Assembly (NCBI GenBank): GCA_023898765.1
Contig: CP060238.1
Span: 682,001 to 746,000 of the forward strand
Length of the DNA: 64,000 nt
Direction: 5' to 3'
From: Rhodospirillales bacterium
GTDB taxonomy: Bacteria > Pseudomonadota > Alphaproteobacteria > Micavibrionales > Micavibrionaceae
Shown: one piece after another, positions 55,208 to 63,010 of the stretch
How positions within the stretch are numbered: the stretch's first letter is position 1
Layout of the letters: each line of letters begins with the position of its first letter
Notes under the pieces: model-generated
What the model was told of the DNA's origin: nothing
The model's database searches: none
Seen by the model: the letters and a program-made list of their open reading frames with translations, nothing else
Made by a program: the position numbers and the translations under genes

Positions 55208-56167
55208 TTATTTCTTAAACGCGGAGAGGAATAAAAGCTCCGAAGGGCTTATGGACAGGCGGCTGTACAGGGACGGGGGAAAGCCCGTCCCTGCCGCGGC
55301 CGTATTCAGGCGGCTCAGGCGCGGAGCCTGATCTTCCGATAAGAGAGCCGCCAGAGAGCTCAGGCTTCTGGTCCGGAAGTTCGTGGAGGAAACCAGACGG
55401 ACCGGCTGTTGCAGGGACGGCGGGATATGTTGATAGCCGCGTTTTCTGGCCATGTCGGGGGCGGCGGCGACTTTGTAGGCTTCGGCTTTTTCCGCCTGCA
55501 CGGTGGGGATGTAGCTGCCTGTTTCCTGCCCTGAAAATTTCCGGTCAAAAAAATCATAAACCTGTTTCAGGGTTCTGGGATTTCCCGTTTTGGGATCATA
55601 AAAAACGCCGCGATTGGCCCGCGCCTCCTTGGGAAAAATATCTGCGGCGGTCGCCATGGGGTTGTTTTTCATCTCTTTCAAAAACGCCGCCGCGCCGCCG
55701 GCGCCCATGAAATGCGCAAAATACAGCTCTGTCGAGCCGATCTCGCCGCCGACATGACGTTTCAGATAGTTTTCGTTTTCGCTGGCAAATTCCGCCGCCA
55801 TATAGGAAGAAATTTCAGGGTCCGTCCGCAAATCCAGAATTTCACGCCGGAGAAGCTTGTCGGAGACACGGCTGCGGGCGTCGATCTTTTCCGCAAATTC
55901 GCCCAGACCGTATTTATGCCCGTAATTTTTAACCATGCTGAGCCATGTTTTCTCGATAAACTGGAACAGCCCCGTTGCGCTGCCGGTTTTGGCCTTTGCG
56001 GCAGCGTCGAAATTGCTCTCCGCATCCGCTTTTTCCAGCAAATAGGCAAAATCGACCCCCGTTTTGGCGCTGGCTTTTTGGATCGCGCCCAGAATATTCT
56101 GGGGAGCCCGTGCGCTAAGAGCTGCTAACGTGTTGTTTTGTAAAAGATTTCCGTTTAAACTCATCAT
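55208..56167 (-). CDS. Lytic transglycosylase (SLT domain)
   Basis: 319 residues. An SLT domain covers about residues 25-130 with the catalytic Glu50 in ADAESNFD, GSATGLFQFIEKTW and later FAHFMGAGGA. It cleaves peptidoglycan leaving anhydro-MurNAc. No clear signal peptide is seen at the N-terminus (MMSLNGNLLQ), so export may be by another route, as for flagellar or secretion-associated transglycosylases. The C-terminal third is serine/leucine-rich and of unknown role. Confidence 0.9.
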   Translation of the reverse strand: MMSLNGNLLQNNTLAALSARAPQNILGAIQKASAKTGVDFAYLLEKADAESNFDAAAKAKTGSATGLFQFIEKTWLSMVKNYGHKYGLGEFAEKIDARSRVSDKLLRREILDLRTDPEISSYMAAEFASENENYLKRHVGGEIGSTELYFAHFMGAGGAAAFLKEMKNNPMATAADIFPKEARANRGVFYDPKTGNPRTLKQVYDFFDRKFSGQETGSYIPTVQAEKAEAYKVAAAPDMARKRGYQHIPPSLQQPVRLVSSTNFRTRSLSSLAALLSEDQAPRLSRLNTAAAGTGFPPSLYSRLSISPSELLFLSAFKK

Positions 56168-56258
56168 GTCTTACAAACCCTGCTTTATCTGTGTCTGATA
56201 AAGAGCGTTTCAAGAGCCGTGCCAGTTTTGCCCGTTTTTAACAGAAAGAGGAATGGAT

Positions 56259-57947
56259 ATGCCTGATTATTTTCCGCCGCTGAAGGATATGCGGTTTGTG
56301 CTGGAGCATGTGGTGGGGCTTTCGTCTTTGCCGGCGCATCCCGATTTGGGCGTCATAGACGGCGAGATGACGGACGCGATTTTAGACCCGGCGGCAAAAC
56401 TGGCGGCGGAGGTTCTGGCGCCGATCAATCATCGCGGGGATCAGGAAGGCGCCAGCCTGAAGACAGGAGACGTGACAACGGCGCCGGGCTGGAAAGAGGC
56501 ATATGCCGCGTATCGGGAAGGGGGCTGGAACGCCGTCCCGTTTTCGCCCGAGTTTGGCGGGCAGGGACTGCCGTGGCTGCTCGCCTTCGCGGTGCAGGAA
56601 ATGTGGCAGGGGGCGAATATGTCCTTTGGCCTGTGTCCGCTTCTTAACCAGGGCGCGGTGGAGGCGATTGAAAGTCACGGAAGCGCAGAACAAAAATCGG
56701 AATATCTTGAAAAATTGATCTCGGGCGAATGGACCGGCACCATGAATTTGACGGAGCCGCAGGCGGGGTCCGATCTGTCGGCCATCCGGTCGAAGGCGGT
56801 TTTGCAGGAAGACGGCAGTTATAAAATAACGGGCCAGAAAATATTCATCACCTATGGCGAGCATGACCTGGCGGAGAATATTATCCATCTGGTGCTGGCG
56901 CGCACGCCCGATGCCCCGGAAGGGGTCAAGGGGATTTCCCTTTTTATCGTGCCCAAAATTTTAAAAGACGGGCGCAGGAACGATGTCGTATGCGCCGGGC
57001 TGGAACACAAGCTGGGCATCCATGCCTCTCCCACCTGCACGATGGTGTTTGGCGAAAAAGACGGCGCGGTCGGGTATTTGATCGGCGCCGAGCATGAGGG
57101 GCTCAAATATATGTTTACGATGATGAACAATGCCCGTTTGTCCGTGGGGTTGCAGGGCGTGGCGATTGCGGAGGCCGCCTGTCAAAAGGCCGTAGCCTAT
57201 GCCAAAGACAGGCAGCAGGGCAAAAAAGCGATTATAGAATATGCCGACGTCAAACGCATGCTTCTGACGATGCGCAGCCTGACGCAGGCCGGACGGGCCC
57301 TGACATATGAGGCGGCCTTGAAGATCGATCTGGCGCGCGGGGGGGATGAAAAGGCGCAGGCCCGTGTTGATTTATTGACGCCGCTTGTAAAAGCATGGTG
57401 CACGGATCTGGCGCAGGAAGTGACTTCTCTGGGCGTGCAGGTACATGGGGGAACGGGCTTTATCGAGGAGACGGGCGCGGCGCAGTTTTTCCGGGATGCG
57501 CGGATCCTGCCGATTTACGAAGGCACAAACGGTATCCAGGCCGCCGACCTTGTTTTCCGCAAAGTCCTGCGCGACGGCGGCGCCGCGGCCAAAGCCTATC
57601 TTCAGGAAATACAGGATATTTTTGACGGGCGGCAGGCAGAGACTTTGGAGGCGGTTGAACAGGCGACAGACTGGATTTTGGAAACCGGCGATAAAAATCC
57701 GGAAGCCGTGGCGGCAGCCTCTTCCGCCTATCTGAAAAGTTTTGCCGTGCTGGCAGGGGGGGCGATGATGAAAAAATCTGCAAGGGCTGCGCGCAGGCAA
57801 CTGGAAGCGGGCGAAGGCGATTCCGATTTCCTGACCCGGAAAATAGAAACGGCGCGCTTTTACATGCAGCAGGTTTTGCCGGTCGCATTGATATCGGCGC
57901 AGGCCGCGATGAGCGATCCGGAAACCGTTTTGGGCGCGAAATTTTAA
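56259..57947 (+). CDS. Acyl-CoA dehydrogenase with C-terminal extension
   Basis: 562 residues. FAD-dependent oxidation of acyl-CoA, as in beta-oxidation. TMNLTEPQAGSDLSAIR and TKIFITYGEHD-like IFITYGEHDL, then the C-terminal YEGTNGIQAADL with the usual catalytic glutamate region, define the family; the final 110 or so residues are the AcadC-type extension. Two ATGs are possible at 56253 and 56259; the second has the AGAGGA site at a better distance and was preferred. The substrate chain length cannot be told. Confidence 0.93.
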   Translation: MPDYFPPLKDMRFVLEHVVGLSSLPAHPDLGVIDGEMTDAILDPAAKLAAEVLAPINHRGDQEGASLKTGDVTTAPGWKEAYAAYREGGWNAVPFSPEFGGQGLPWLLAFAVQEMWQGANMSFGLCPLLNQGAVEAIESHGSAEQKSEYLEKLISGEWTGTMNLTEPQAGSDLSAIRSKAVLQEDGSYKITGQKIFITYGEHDLAENIIHLVLARTPDAPEGVKGISLFIVPKILKDGRRNDVVCAGLEHKLGIHASPTCTMVFGEKDGAVGYLIGAEHEGLKYMFTMMNNARLSVGLQGVAIAEAACQKAVAYAKDRQQGKKAIIEYADVKRMLLTMRSLTQAGRALTYEAALKIDLARGGDEKAQARVDLLTPLVKAWCTDLAQEVTSLGVQVHGGTGFIEETGAAQFFRDARILPIYEGTNGIQAADLVFRKVLRDGGAAAKAYLQEIQDIFDGRQAETLEAVEQATDWILETGDKNPEAVAAASSAYLKSFAVLAGGAMMKKSARAARRQLEAGEGDSDFLTRKIETARFYMQQVLPVALISAQAAMSDPETVLGAKF

Positions 57948-57956
57948 ACGGGCGGA

Positions 57957-58490
57957 TTAATCCCGCGGCAGGGGATTGCCGTCTTCGTCGCGTTCGTTGC
58001 AAAGGACCATCGAATCCACGTGTATCTGTTCGATATAGTCGGTGCGCAAATAGGGCATCTGCGCAAATTTTTTGGCCGCCGTTTTTCCCACGCAGCTGCA
58101 ATATTCCTCGTTATCCTTTTTGAATTCCCGGAAAATGGCGGAGGAGCGCAGGCAGTTCTGATACGCCTCTCCCGCGATAACGCTCGTATTGGTGCATTCC
58201 GGGGGACCGTTGCGGTACAGGCTATGGACAATTTCTTCCTGCGGGGCGATGGAGCCCAACCTTTCCCGTTCTTTTAAAAAAGCGCCGGCAATACATGCGC
58301 AATCGAAATAATTTTTCTGGTAGACGTTGGTGTCGCACGTTTCGAAAACGTACAGAGCCTCTTCCTCCATCTCTTCGGGGGACTGCTCGCCGTCATCCCG
58401 CATGAAATAGTAGCTGTCCTTGATTTCCGCGCCGGCAGCAGGCGGTACAAACAGCATGAAAAAAGACAGTAAAAACAGGATGTTCTTCAT
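57957..58490 (-). CDS. Secreted protein with eight cysteines
   Basis: 177 residues. A signal peptide (MKNILFLLSFFMLFVPPAAGA) is followed by a mature part with eight cysteines at 52, 64, 66, 99, 113, 131, 133 and 164, including two CxC pairs. The even number suggests four disulfides in the periplasm or outside. The ATG at 58490 gives the signal peptide; 11 further in-frame codons upstream would spoil it. The gene converges on the acyl-CoA dehydrogenase, 9 bases away. No family recognised. Confidence 0.75.
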   Translation of the reverse strand: MKNILFLLSFFMLFVPPAAGAEIKDSYYFMRDDGEQSPEEMEEEALYVFETCDTNVYQKNYFDCACIAGAFLKERERLGSIAPQEEIVHSLYRNGPPECTNTSVIAGEAYQNCLRSSAIFREFKKDNEEYCSCVGKTAAKKFAQMPYLRTDYIEQIHVDSMVLCNERDEDGNPLPRD

Positions 58491-58521
58491 ACGCCCATCA
58501 TAGCATAAGCGGCGAAAAAAC

Positions 58522-58551
58522 AAAAAAGCGGCCGAAAAAAGGGCCGCTTTT
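58522..58551 (-). terminator. Terminator of the SapC/HTH operon
   Basis: A perfect 10-bp stem AAAAGCGGCC (58524-58533) / GGCCGCTTTT (58542-58551) with loop GAAAAAAG. The minus-strand tail is TTTTTT (58527-58522). It lies 24 bases after the HTH/coiled-coil gene and before the secreted-protein gene. Confidence 0.88.
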
Positions 58552-58575
58552 CGTATATCTTTCCATTGGGCCGTT

Positions 58576-59163
58576 TCAGGCGGCCTTGCTGCTGCCCTTA
58601 ATTTTTTGCCAGAGTCCCTGGAAAGAGGAGTTCTGGCCGCCGGTTGACGAATCGGCGCTGTTTCGAGCCGTATTCTGATTTTCGTTCTGGCCTTTCATCC
58701 CCTTCATACGCTCTTCGAGCATTTGCTGGCGGCGGACCTTCGCTTTTTCTTCGCGGGCCTGAAGTTCGGCCTTGTATTCTTCGGCCTGTCTCTGGCTGTA
58801 TTCGCTAGTGAGCAGGACCTGCTGCGCCTGTTTCTGCCATTGGTCGCGCTGCATTTTCAGGTCTTCTATCTGCTCCTTGCCGGCTTCAAGCTGGTCTTCA
58901 AGCGCTTTTATCTGCATTTTCATGCGTTCCATTTCCAGCATGTTCGAGGCTTTTTTAAGTTCCGCCTCGACCGCTTCGGACGCGCCGCTTTCGGTGTTGT
59001 GGGACTGCAAACCGAAAACCCGTTCCAGTTCGGACACGTCAATAATCCGGCGGTTATTGGCATCCATCTCATAAGAGAGTTTTCCGCTGTTCATGGAACG
59101 CTGGATGGTGGATTTGGATTTGCCTGTCAGCTCTGCTGCACGCTGTGCCCCGACTTTTGCCAT
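58576..59163 (-). CDS. HTH DNA-binding protein with long coiled coil
   Basis: 195 residues. Residues 1-55 look like a MerR/excisionase-type winged helix (VGAQRAAELTGKSKSTIQRS, then RRIIDVSELERVFG). Residues about 65-155 form one long coiled coil rich in E, K, Q and R. The C-terminus is Ser/Asn/Gln-rich. This layout occurs in plasmid- and phage-encoded DNA-binding proteins and also beside chromosomal genes. AAGGAAAA precedes the ATG. It lies 28 bases after the SapC gene on the same strand and is likely co-transcribed. Confidence 0.82.
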   Translation of the reverse strand: MAKVGAQRAAELTGKSKSTIQRSMNSGKLSYEMDANNRRIIDVSELERVFGLQSHNTESGASEAVEAELKKASNMLEMERMKMQIKALEDQLEAGKEQIEDLKMQRDQWQKQAQQVLLTSEYSQRQAEEYKAELQAREEKAKVRRQQMLEERMKGMKGQNENQNTARNSADSSTGGQNSSFQGLWQKIKGSSKAA

Positions 59164-59191
59164 GGATTTTTCCTTTTTCTCGCTATTTTCC

Positions 59192-59968
59192 TTATTTCTT
59201 TTTTTCCATACGCTTATTTAACAGGCGCGTCAATCTCTGCCATTGGGCGCCGGAGAATAAATGGGCGTAGAGGAAAGGAATCCAGCCTTTTTCCCGCCAT
59301 TCCAGAAATGTTTTATCCTCCAGTTCGGCCAGTTTTTTCTCGTCAATAATACGGAAACCGGAGAAGTTGATTCGTTTCCCGTCCCCGATATTGATCTCAG
59401 CCTGCCGTTCGACCAGAATGCCCGATTTATGCAACGCCTTTCCAAAAGCAACCGTGTGTTGCGCGGCGGCGTGGTAGGACTTGCAGAACTCCAGCGCATT
59501 CTGGGAAAGCTGGCTGGGTTTTCCGTTTTCATCGAAGAATTTTTGCTCCCCGTCCTTTTCCGTTACTTCGTCTGTGATGTCCAGACAGAGGGAAAGCTGG
59601 TCTCCCCCGGGCATTTCGGAGAAAATAAAGGGGTACCGGCGGATATAGGCCGGAATATAGAGATCCTCTTCCCATTGCCCTTTCTTGTCCACAAACAGGT
59701 TTTCATTGTCCCGGATCCCCAGAATGGCCACAGGCGTTGCATTCTCATCCGGTGAAAACGCGATCGGATAGGTATGGCAAATCTGGGGCATTTCAATCAG
59801 GTTGACCGGTACGGCATTGACCTCTTTTGTGAAGTCGAGTCCAAAATTCTTTTTCAAAGCCAGCTTGGCGTGCGCTTTGGCATCCAGCGGCGTCGGACTC
59901 TTGTAAAAGAGCGGCATATGGGATTTATCCTGTTTCGGCGCTTTTTTGGCGGCAGTGTCCTTGGTCAT
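59192..59968 (-). CDS. SapC-family protein
   Basis: 258 residues with no signal peptide. The match to the SapC family (named after a Campylobacter S-layer locus) rests on the segments HAKLALKKNFGLDF, AFSPDENATPVAILGIRDNENLFVD (quoted in part), YIPAYIRRYPF and ALHKSGIL. The function of the family is not established. A lysine-rich N-terminus (residues 1-16) precedes the domain. It is divergent from ugd and leads an operon with the HTH/coiled-coil gene. Confidence 0.88.
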   Translation of the reverse strand: MTKDTAAKKAPKQDKSHMPLFYKSPTPLDAKAHAKLALKKNFGLDFTKEVNAVPVNLIEMPQICHTYPIAFSPDENATPVAILGIRDNENLFVDKKGQWEEDLYIPAYIRRYPFIFSEMPGGDQLSLCLDITDEVTEKDGEQKFFDENGKPSQLSQNALEFCKSYHAAAQHTVAFGKALHKSGILVERQAEINIGDGKRINFSGFRIIDEKKLAELEDKTFLEWREKGWIPFLYAHLFSGAQWQRLTRLLNKRMEKKK

Positions 59969-60040
59969 GGTGATGTTCCGATCCTGTAGTTTGTTTCAAA
60001 AGGAATTAAGCAAATTTGAGCGTATAAAACAATCCTTAAG

Positions 60041-60065
60041 AACGTTTTAACCCTCAAAACGTTTT
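60041..60065. repeat. Inverted/direct repeat between sapC-like gene and ugd
   Basis: AACGTTTT (60041-60048) and AAAACGTT (60056-60063) form a perfect 8-bp inverted repeat around a 7-base centre. AACGTTTT recurs as a direct copy at 60058-60065. It sits mid-way in the 180-base divergent intergenic region and could be an operator for either gene; the rest of that region shows only AT-rich sequence and the ugd ribosome binding site. Confidence 0.4.
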
Positions 60066-60148
60066 CCAAAGGCTTTGAAAAACCCTTTGTATCCTCGTCT
60101 TCGCGTGCTATTAAAACCCCGGAATTAGCGGAGTTCAAGGAGAGAAAA

Positions 60149-61495
60149 ATGCGGATTGCCGTGGTGGGAACAGGATATGTCGGGCTTGTTTCGGGCACAT
60201 GTTTTGCCGAGTTCGGCACAGATGTCGTGTGCGTTGACAAAGACGCCGACAAAATCGAGCGTTTAAAGGCCGGAGATATCCCGATTTACGAACCCGGCCT
60301 TGAAAGCCTCGTGGCAAAGCAGGTGCAGGGCGGGCGTTTGTCTTTCACCACGGACCTGAAAGCGGCTGTGAAGGGAGCCGATGCGGTGTTCATTGCGGTG
60401 GGGACGCCTTCGCGCCGTTTTACCCGTGACGCCAACCTGACCTACGTTTATGAAGCCGCGCGGGAAATCGTGCGGGCGGCCGAGGGCTATACGGTGATTG
60501 TCACCAAATCAACCGTGCCGGTGGGAACCGCCCGCGAGATTGAAAAAATTATCGCGGAAGAAGGGAGGACCGGCAAAATAGACGTGTGCTCCAATCCCGA
60601 ATTTTTACGCGAAGGGGCGGCGATCAACGATTTTATGCGCCCCGACCGTGTGGTGATCGGGACGGAGTCCGAAAAAGCGGCGGCCGTGATGCGGGAGCTC
60701 TACCGCCCGCTTTATATCAATGAAACGCCCATGGTGGTGACGACGCCCGAAACATCGGAAATCATCAAATATGCGTCCAACGCGTTTTTGGCGACCAAGA
60801 TTACCTTTATCAATGAAATCGCCGATTTGTGCGAGGCTTCAGGGGCCAATGTTCAGCATGTGGCCAAAGCCATGGGGCTGGACGGGCGGATCGGGCCGAA
60901 ATTCCTGCATGCGGGGCCGGGCTACGGGGGATCCTGTTTTCCCAAAGACACGCTGGCGCTGACACAGACGGGCCGCCAGTTCGGCACGCCGCAGCGCATC
61001 GTCGAAGCGGTTGTGGACGTCAATGCGGACCGCCAGCAGCAGATGGCCCGGCGCGTGATAGAAGCCTGCGGCGGCACGGTCGAAGGGAAGAAAATCGGGG
61101 TGCTGGGCGTGGCCTTTAAACCCGGAACGGACGATGTGCGCGAAGCGCCCTCCCTGATTATTATTCCGATCCTGCAGGAATACGGCGCGCGCATAACGGC
61201 GCACGATCCGGCGGCGCAGGAACAGGCCCAAACCCATCTGGAGAATGTGGACTGGAAAGACGACCCTTACGATGTGGCAAAGGGCGCGGACGTCCTTGTG
61301 ATCGTCACGGAGTGGAATGAATATCGCGGACTGGACATGGCCAGGATCGGCAAAGAGATGAAGGTCAAATGCCTCGTGGATCTGCGCAATATCTACAAAC
61401 CCGATGAAATGAGGGACTTCGGCTTTCATTATATTTCCATCGGCCGCCCGGAAATCGCGCCGGGTGCGCCTTTAAAAGCCGTTCAGAAGGCATAG
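60149..61495 (+). CDS. ugd: UDP-glucose 6-dehydrogenase
   Basis: 448 residues, normal. It oxidises UDP-glucose to UDP-glucuronate with two NAD+, for capsule, exopolysaccharide or lipid A sugars. The NAD-binding GTGYVGLVSG starts at residue 7, and the catalytic Cys263 lies in GGSCFPKDT. AAGGAG precedes the start. Its product may feed surface-glycan genes such as the GT4 gene near the window's end. Confidence 0.97.
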   Translation: MRIAVVGTGYVGLVSGTCFAEFGTDVVCVDKDADKIERLKAGDIPIYEPGLESLVAKQVQGGRLSFTTDLKAAVKGADAVFIAVGTPSRRFTRDANLTYVYEAAREIVRAAEGYTVIVTKSTVPVGTAREIEKIIAEEGRTGKIDVCSNPEFLREGAAINDFMRPDRVVIGTESEKAAAVMRELYRPLYINETPMVVTTPETSEIIKYASNAFLATKITFINEIADLCEASGANVQHVAKAMGLDGRIGPKFLHAGPGYGGSCFPKDTLALTQTGRQFGTPQRIVEAVVDVNADRQQQMARRVIEACGGTVEGKKIGVLGVAFKPGTDDVREAPSLIIIPILQEYGARITAHDPAAQEQAQTHLENVDWKDDPYDVAKGADVLVIVTEWNEYRGLDMARIGKEMKVKCLVDLRNIYKPDEMRDFGFHYISIGRPEIAPGAPLKAVQKA

Positions 61496-61582
61496 TTTTG
61501 TCTCTTTCACCCATTTAAGAGACATTTTGTTCCTCATATGTTCTTGACATGCGCCGGGCGCTATGATAGGAATATATTCACA

Positions 61583-61620
61583 AACAGCCAGAATCCGTCC
61601 GGATTTTGGCTGTTTTTTTT
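61583..61620 (+). terminator. Strong terminator after ugd (or short attenuator)
   Basis: A 14-bp stem with one G-U pair, AACAGCCAGAATCC (61583-61596) / GGATTTTGGCTGTT (61601-61614), loop GTCC, then T to 61620. It is 87 bases after ugd and only 30 bases before the next gene. A TTGACA at 61544-61549 with a weak TAGGAA 17 bases later could start a transcript just before the hairpin, which would then act as an attenuator. Confidence 0.85.
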
Positions 61621-61649
61621 CATTCTTTAATAACGTAAGGAGATCATAA

Positions 61650-62426
61650 ATGCTTGTTACCCTTGGCCGGGGCATGGCGCCCCTTTGCCGCGCAGTTTTT
61701 TCTCTTACAAGTATCCCGGACAATATCTTGTGGCTGGATGCTTCGGATTCTTCCACCATTACGGAAGTGAGCGGCGCCGTCTCTCAATGGGACGATAAAA
61801 GCGGAAACGGGAATCATGTTTCGCAGGGAACAGCGTCTTACCAGCCCTTAACCGGAACGGACAGCATAGGCGGCCTGAATGCGCTGGAATTTAATAACGG
61901 CGGCGTGGCCTCAAGATTAAAGCGCAATGACAGTTGCGGGCTTGCATCCGGTGCGCCCGCCTTCACCATTTTTGCCGTTCACCGGGCCGATAAGGGCGAC
62001 CAGAATTTCGTCCTGTATCTGGGGGATTCGGCCGCAGCAGCCGGAAAAAATATTAGGGTTTCCGCCGGGAATAACGGCTCAAGTTATCGTTTCGGAAACG
62101 GAAACCTGTTTTATAATCCAAACTTCAGCGGTGCCGGGATAAGCGTCTGGCAGGGAGAAGAAGACGAGGTCTCCGCCAACTACGATTTTTATAAAAACGG
62201 CGGCGCGCCGGTTACGCCGGCATCAGGCACAGGAAGCTCTACCGTCCCCCTTAATCTGGGAACCGGCGGGTGCTCTGTTGGTGCGGATTTACTAAATGAC
62301 ACAGGCCGTTTTGAGGGCGCCATCGGCGAAATCGCCGTTTATGCCCGCGCGCTTACGGCGGCGGAAATGAACAAGGTGGGCAACTGCCTGGCAGCCAAGT
62401 GGGGCCTTTCATGGACGGATGTGTAA
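61650..62426 (+). CDS. LamG/concanavalin-like domain protein (phage- or surface-type)
   Basis: 258 residues with no conventional signal peptide. From residue 25 the sequence (IPDNILWLDASDSST, WDDKSGNGNHVSQ) is the opening typical of LamG-like/concanavalin-type carbohydrate-binding domains found in phage tail fibres and surface proteins. The end, GEIAVYARALTAAEMNKV, is the usual closing strand and helix of that domain. GTAAGGAG precedes the ATG. Ligand unknown. Confidence 0.75.
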   Translation: MLVTLGRGMAPLCRAVFSLTSIPDNILWLDASDSSTITEVSGAVSQWDDKSGNGNHVSQGTASYQPLTGTDSIGGLNALEFNNGGVASRLKRNDSCGLASGAPAFTIFAVHRADKGDQNFVLYLGDSAAAAGKNIRVSAGNNGSSYRFGNGNLFYNPNFSGAGISVWQGEEDEVSANYDFYKNGGAPVTPASGTGSSTVPLNLGTGGCSVGADLLNDTGRFEGAIGEIAVYARALTAAEMNKVGNCLAAKWGLSWTDV

Positions 62427-62427
62427 T

Positions 62428-62676
62428 ATGCCAAGATATTGCACGATGCCGAATATCCCATGGTTTCGGCAATGGTTTGAAATCCGTTTTTGTGCATTAT
62501 GCCGTGAGCACGATGCGCGTTATGCCTTTGGCCGCTGCAAGTTATGCGCGGATTTTATTTTTTGCCGGCGCATTTTCCGGAAAGGCTATTGGTGGCTGGT
62601 CGTTCCTGTCTTTCTGGCTATAAACCTTCCGCATGTCTGGATTATTTATATATGGAGAAAACATGTTAATACTTGA
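62428..62676 (+). CDS. Small zinc-ribbon membrane protein
   Basis: 82 residues. Cys22 and Cys25 (CALC) with Cys37 and Cys40 (CKLC) form a likely zinc ribbon. A single membrane helix at about 54-76 follows, and the C-terminus is short and basic. The ATG is one base after the preceding stop, so reinitiation is likely; an ATG at 62419 inside the previous gene would add three residues. Its end overlaps the next gene. A competing frame (62399-62623) was rejected. No family recognised. Confidence 0.6.
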   Translation: MPRYCTMPNIPWFRQWFEIRFCALCREHDARYAFGRCKLCADFIFCRRIFRKGYWWLVVPVFLAINLPHVWIIYIWRKHVNT

Positions 62677-62998
62677 ATTTACAACACAAACAGAAGCAAC
62701 CAACTGTCTGGCCGCGATCAACGGCATGGCGGCGGATTACTGGTCCGCGCAGGGCTTTACCGTTCTGGACGGTTCAAACGGAAAAGAACTGGTTGGAAAA
62801 AAGAAGGGCGTGGATAATCTGAATGCTGCGCATACCCTTACATGGGATCAGGTAAAGGACAGCCCGGAGGGCACCTTTTACATTTCAAGCCTGTCCAATG
62901 AACCGCGCTTTGCGCCGGCTCTCGAAACGCTGGGGATGGCGTTTACCTTTGTTGAAAAAGAGTTTCCCGCAGCGTGGGAGCCTGCGGAGCCGGTGTAA
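62663..62998 (+). CDS. Hypothetical 111-residue protein of the same cassette
   Basis: A soluble protein without signal peptide. It opens MLILEFTTQTEATNCLAAIN, which looks like a small alpha/beta domain, and has an aromatic C-terminus (FVEKEFPAAWEPAEPV). TGGAGAAAA precedes the ATG at 62663, and the gene overlaps the zinc-ribbon gene by 14 bases. Together with the two genes before it, it forms a tight cassette of phage-like gene size. I do not recognise the family. Confidence 0.65.
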   Translation: MLILEFTTQTEATNCLAAINGMAADYWSAQGFTVLDGSNGKELVGKKKGVDNLNAAHTLTWDQVKDSPEGTFYISSLSNEPRFAPALETLGMAFTFVEKEFPAAWEPAEPV

Positions 62999-63010
62999 TA
63001 ATCGTCCGCC

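Noticed and set aside
62399..62623. Alternative 74-codon frame overlapping the zinc-ribbon gene
   Set aside because: The neighbouring frame has paired CxxC motifs, a membrane helix, reinitiation spacing and overlap with the next gene. This one has none of these and begins inside the LamG-like gene.
61496..63010. The cassette as a complete prophage
   Set aside because: There is no integrase, attachment-site repeat, capsid, terminase or lysis gene, and only about 1.3 kb of phage-like coding sequence.
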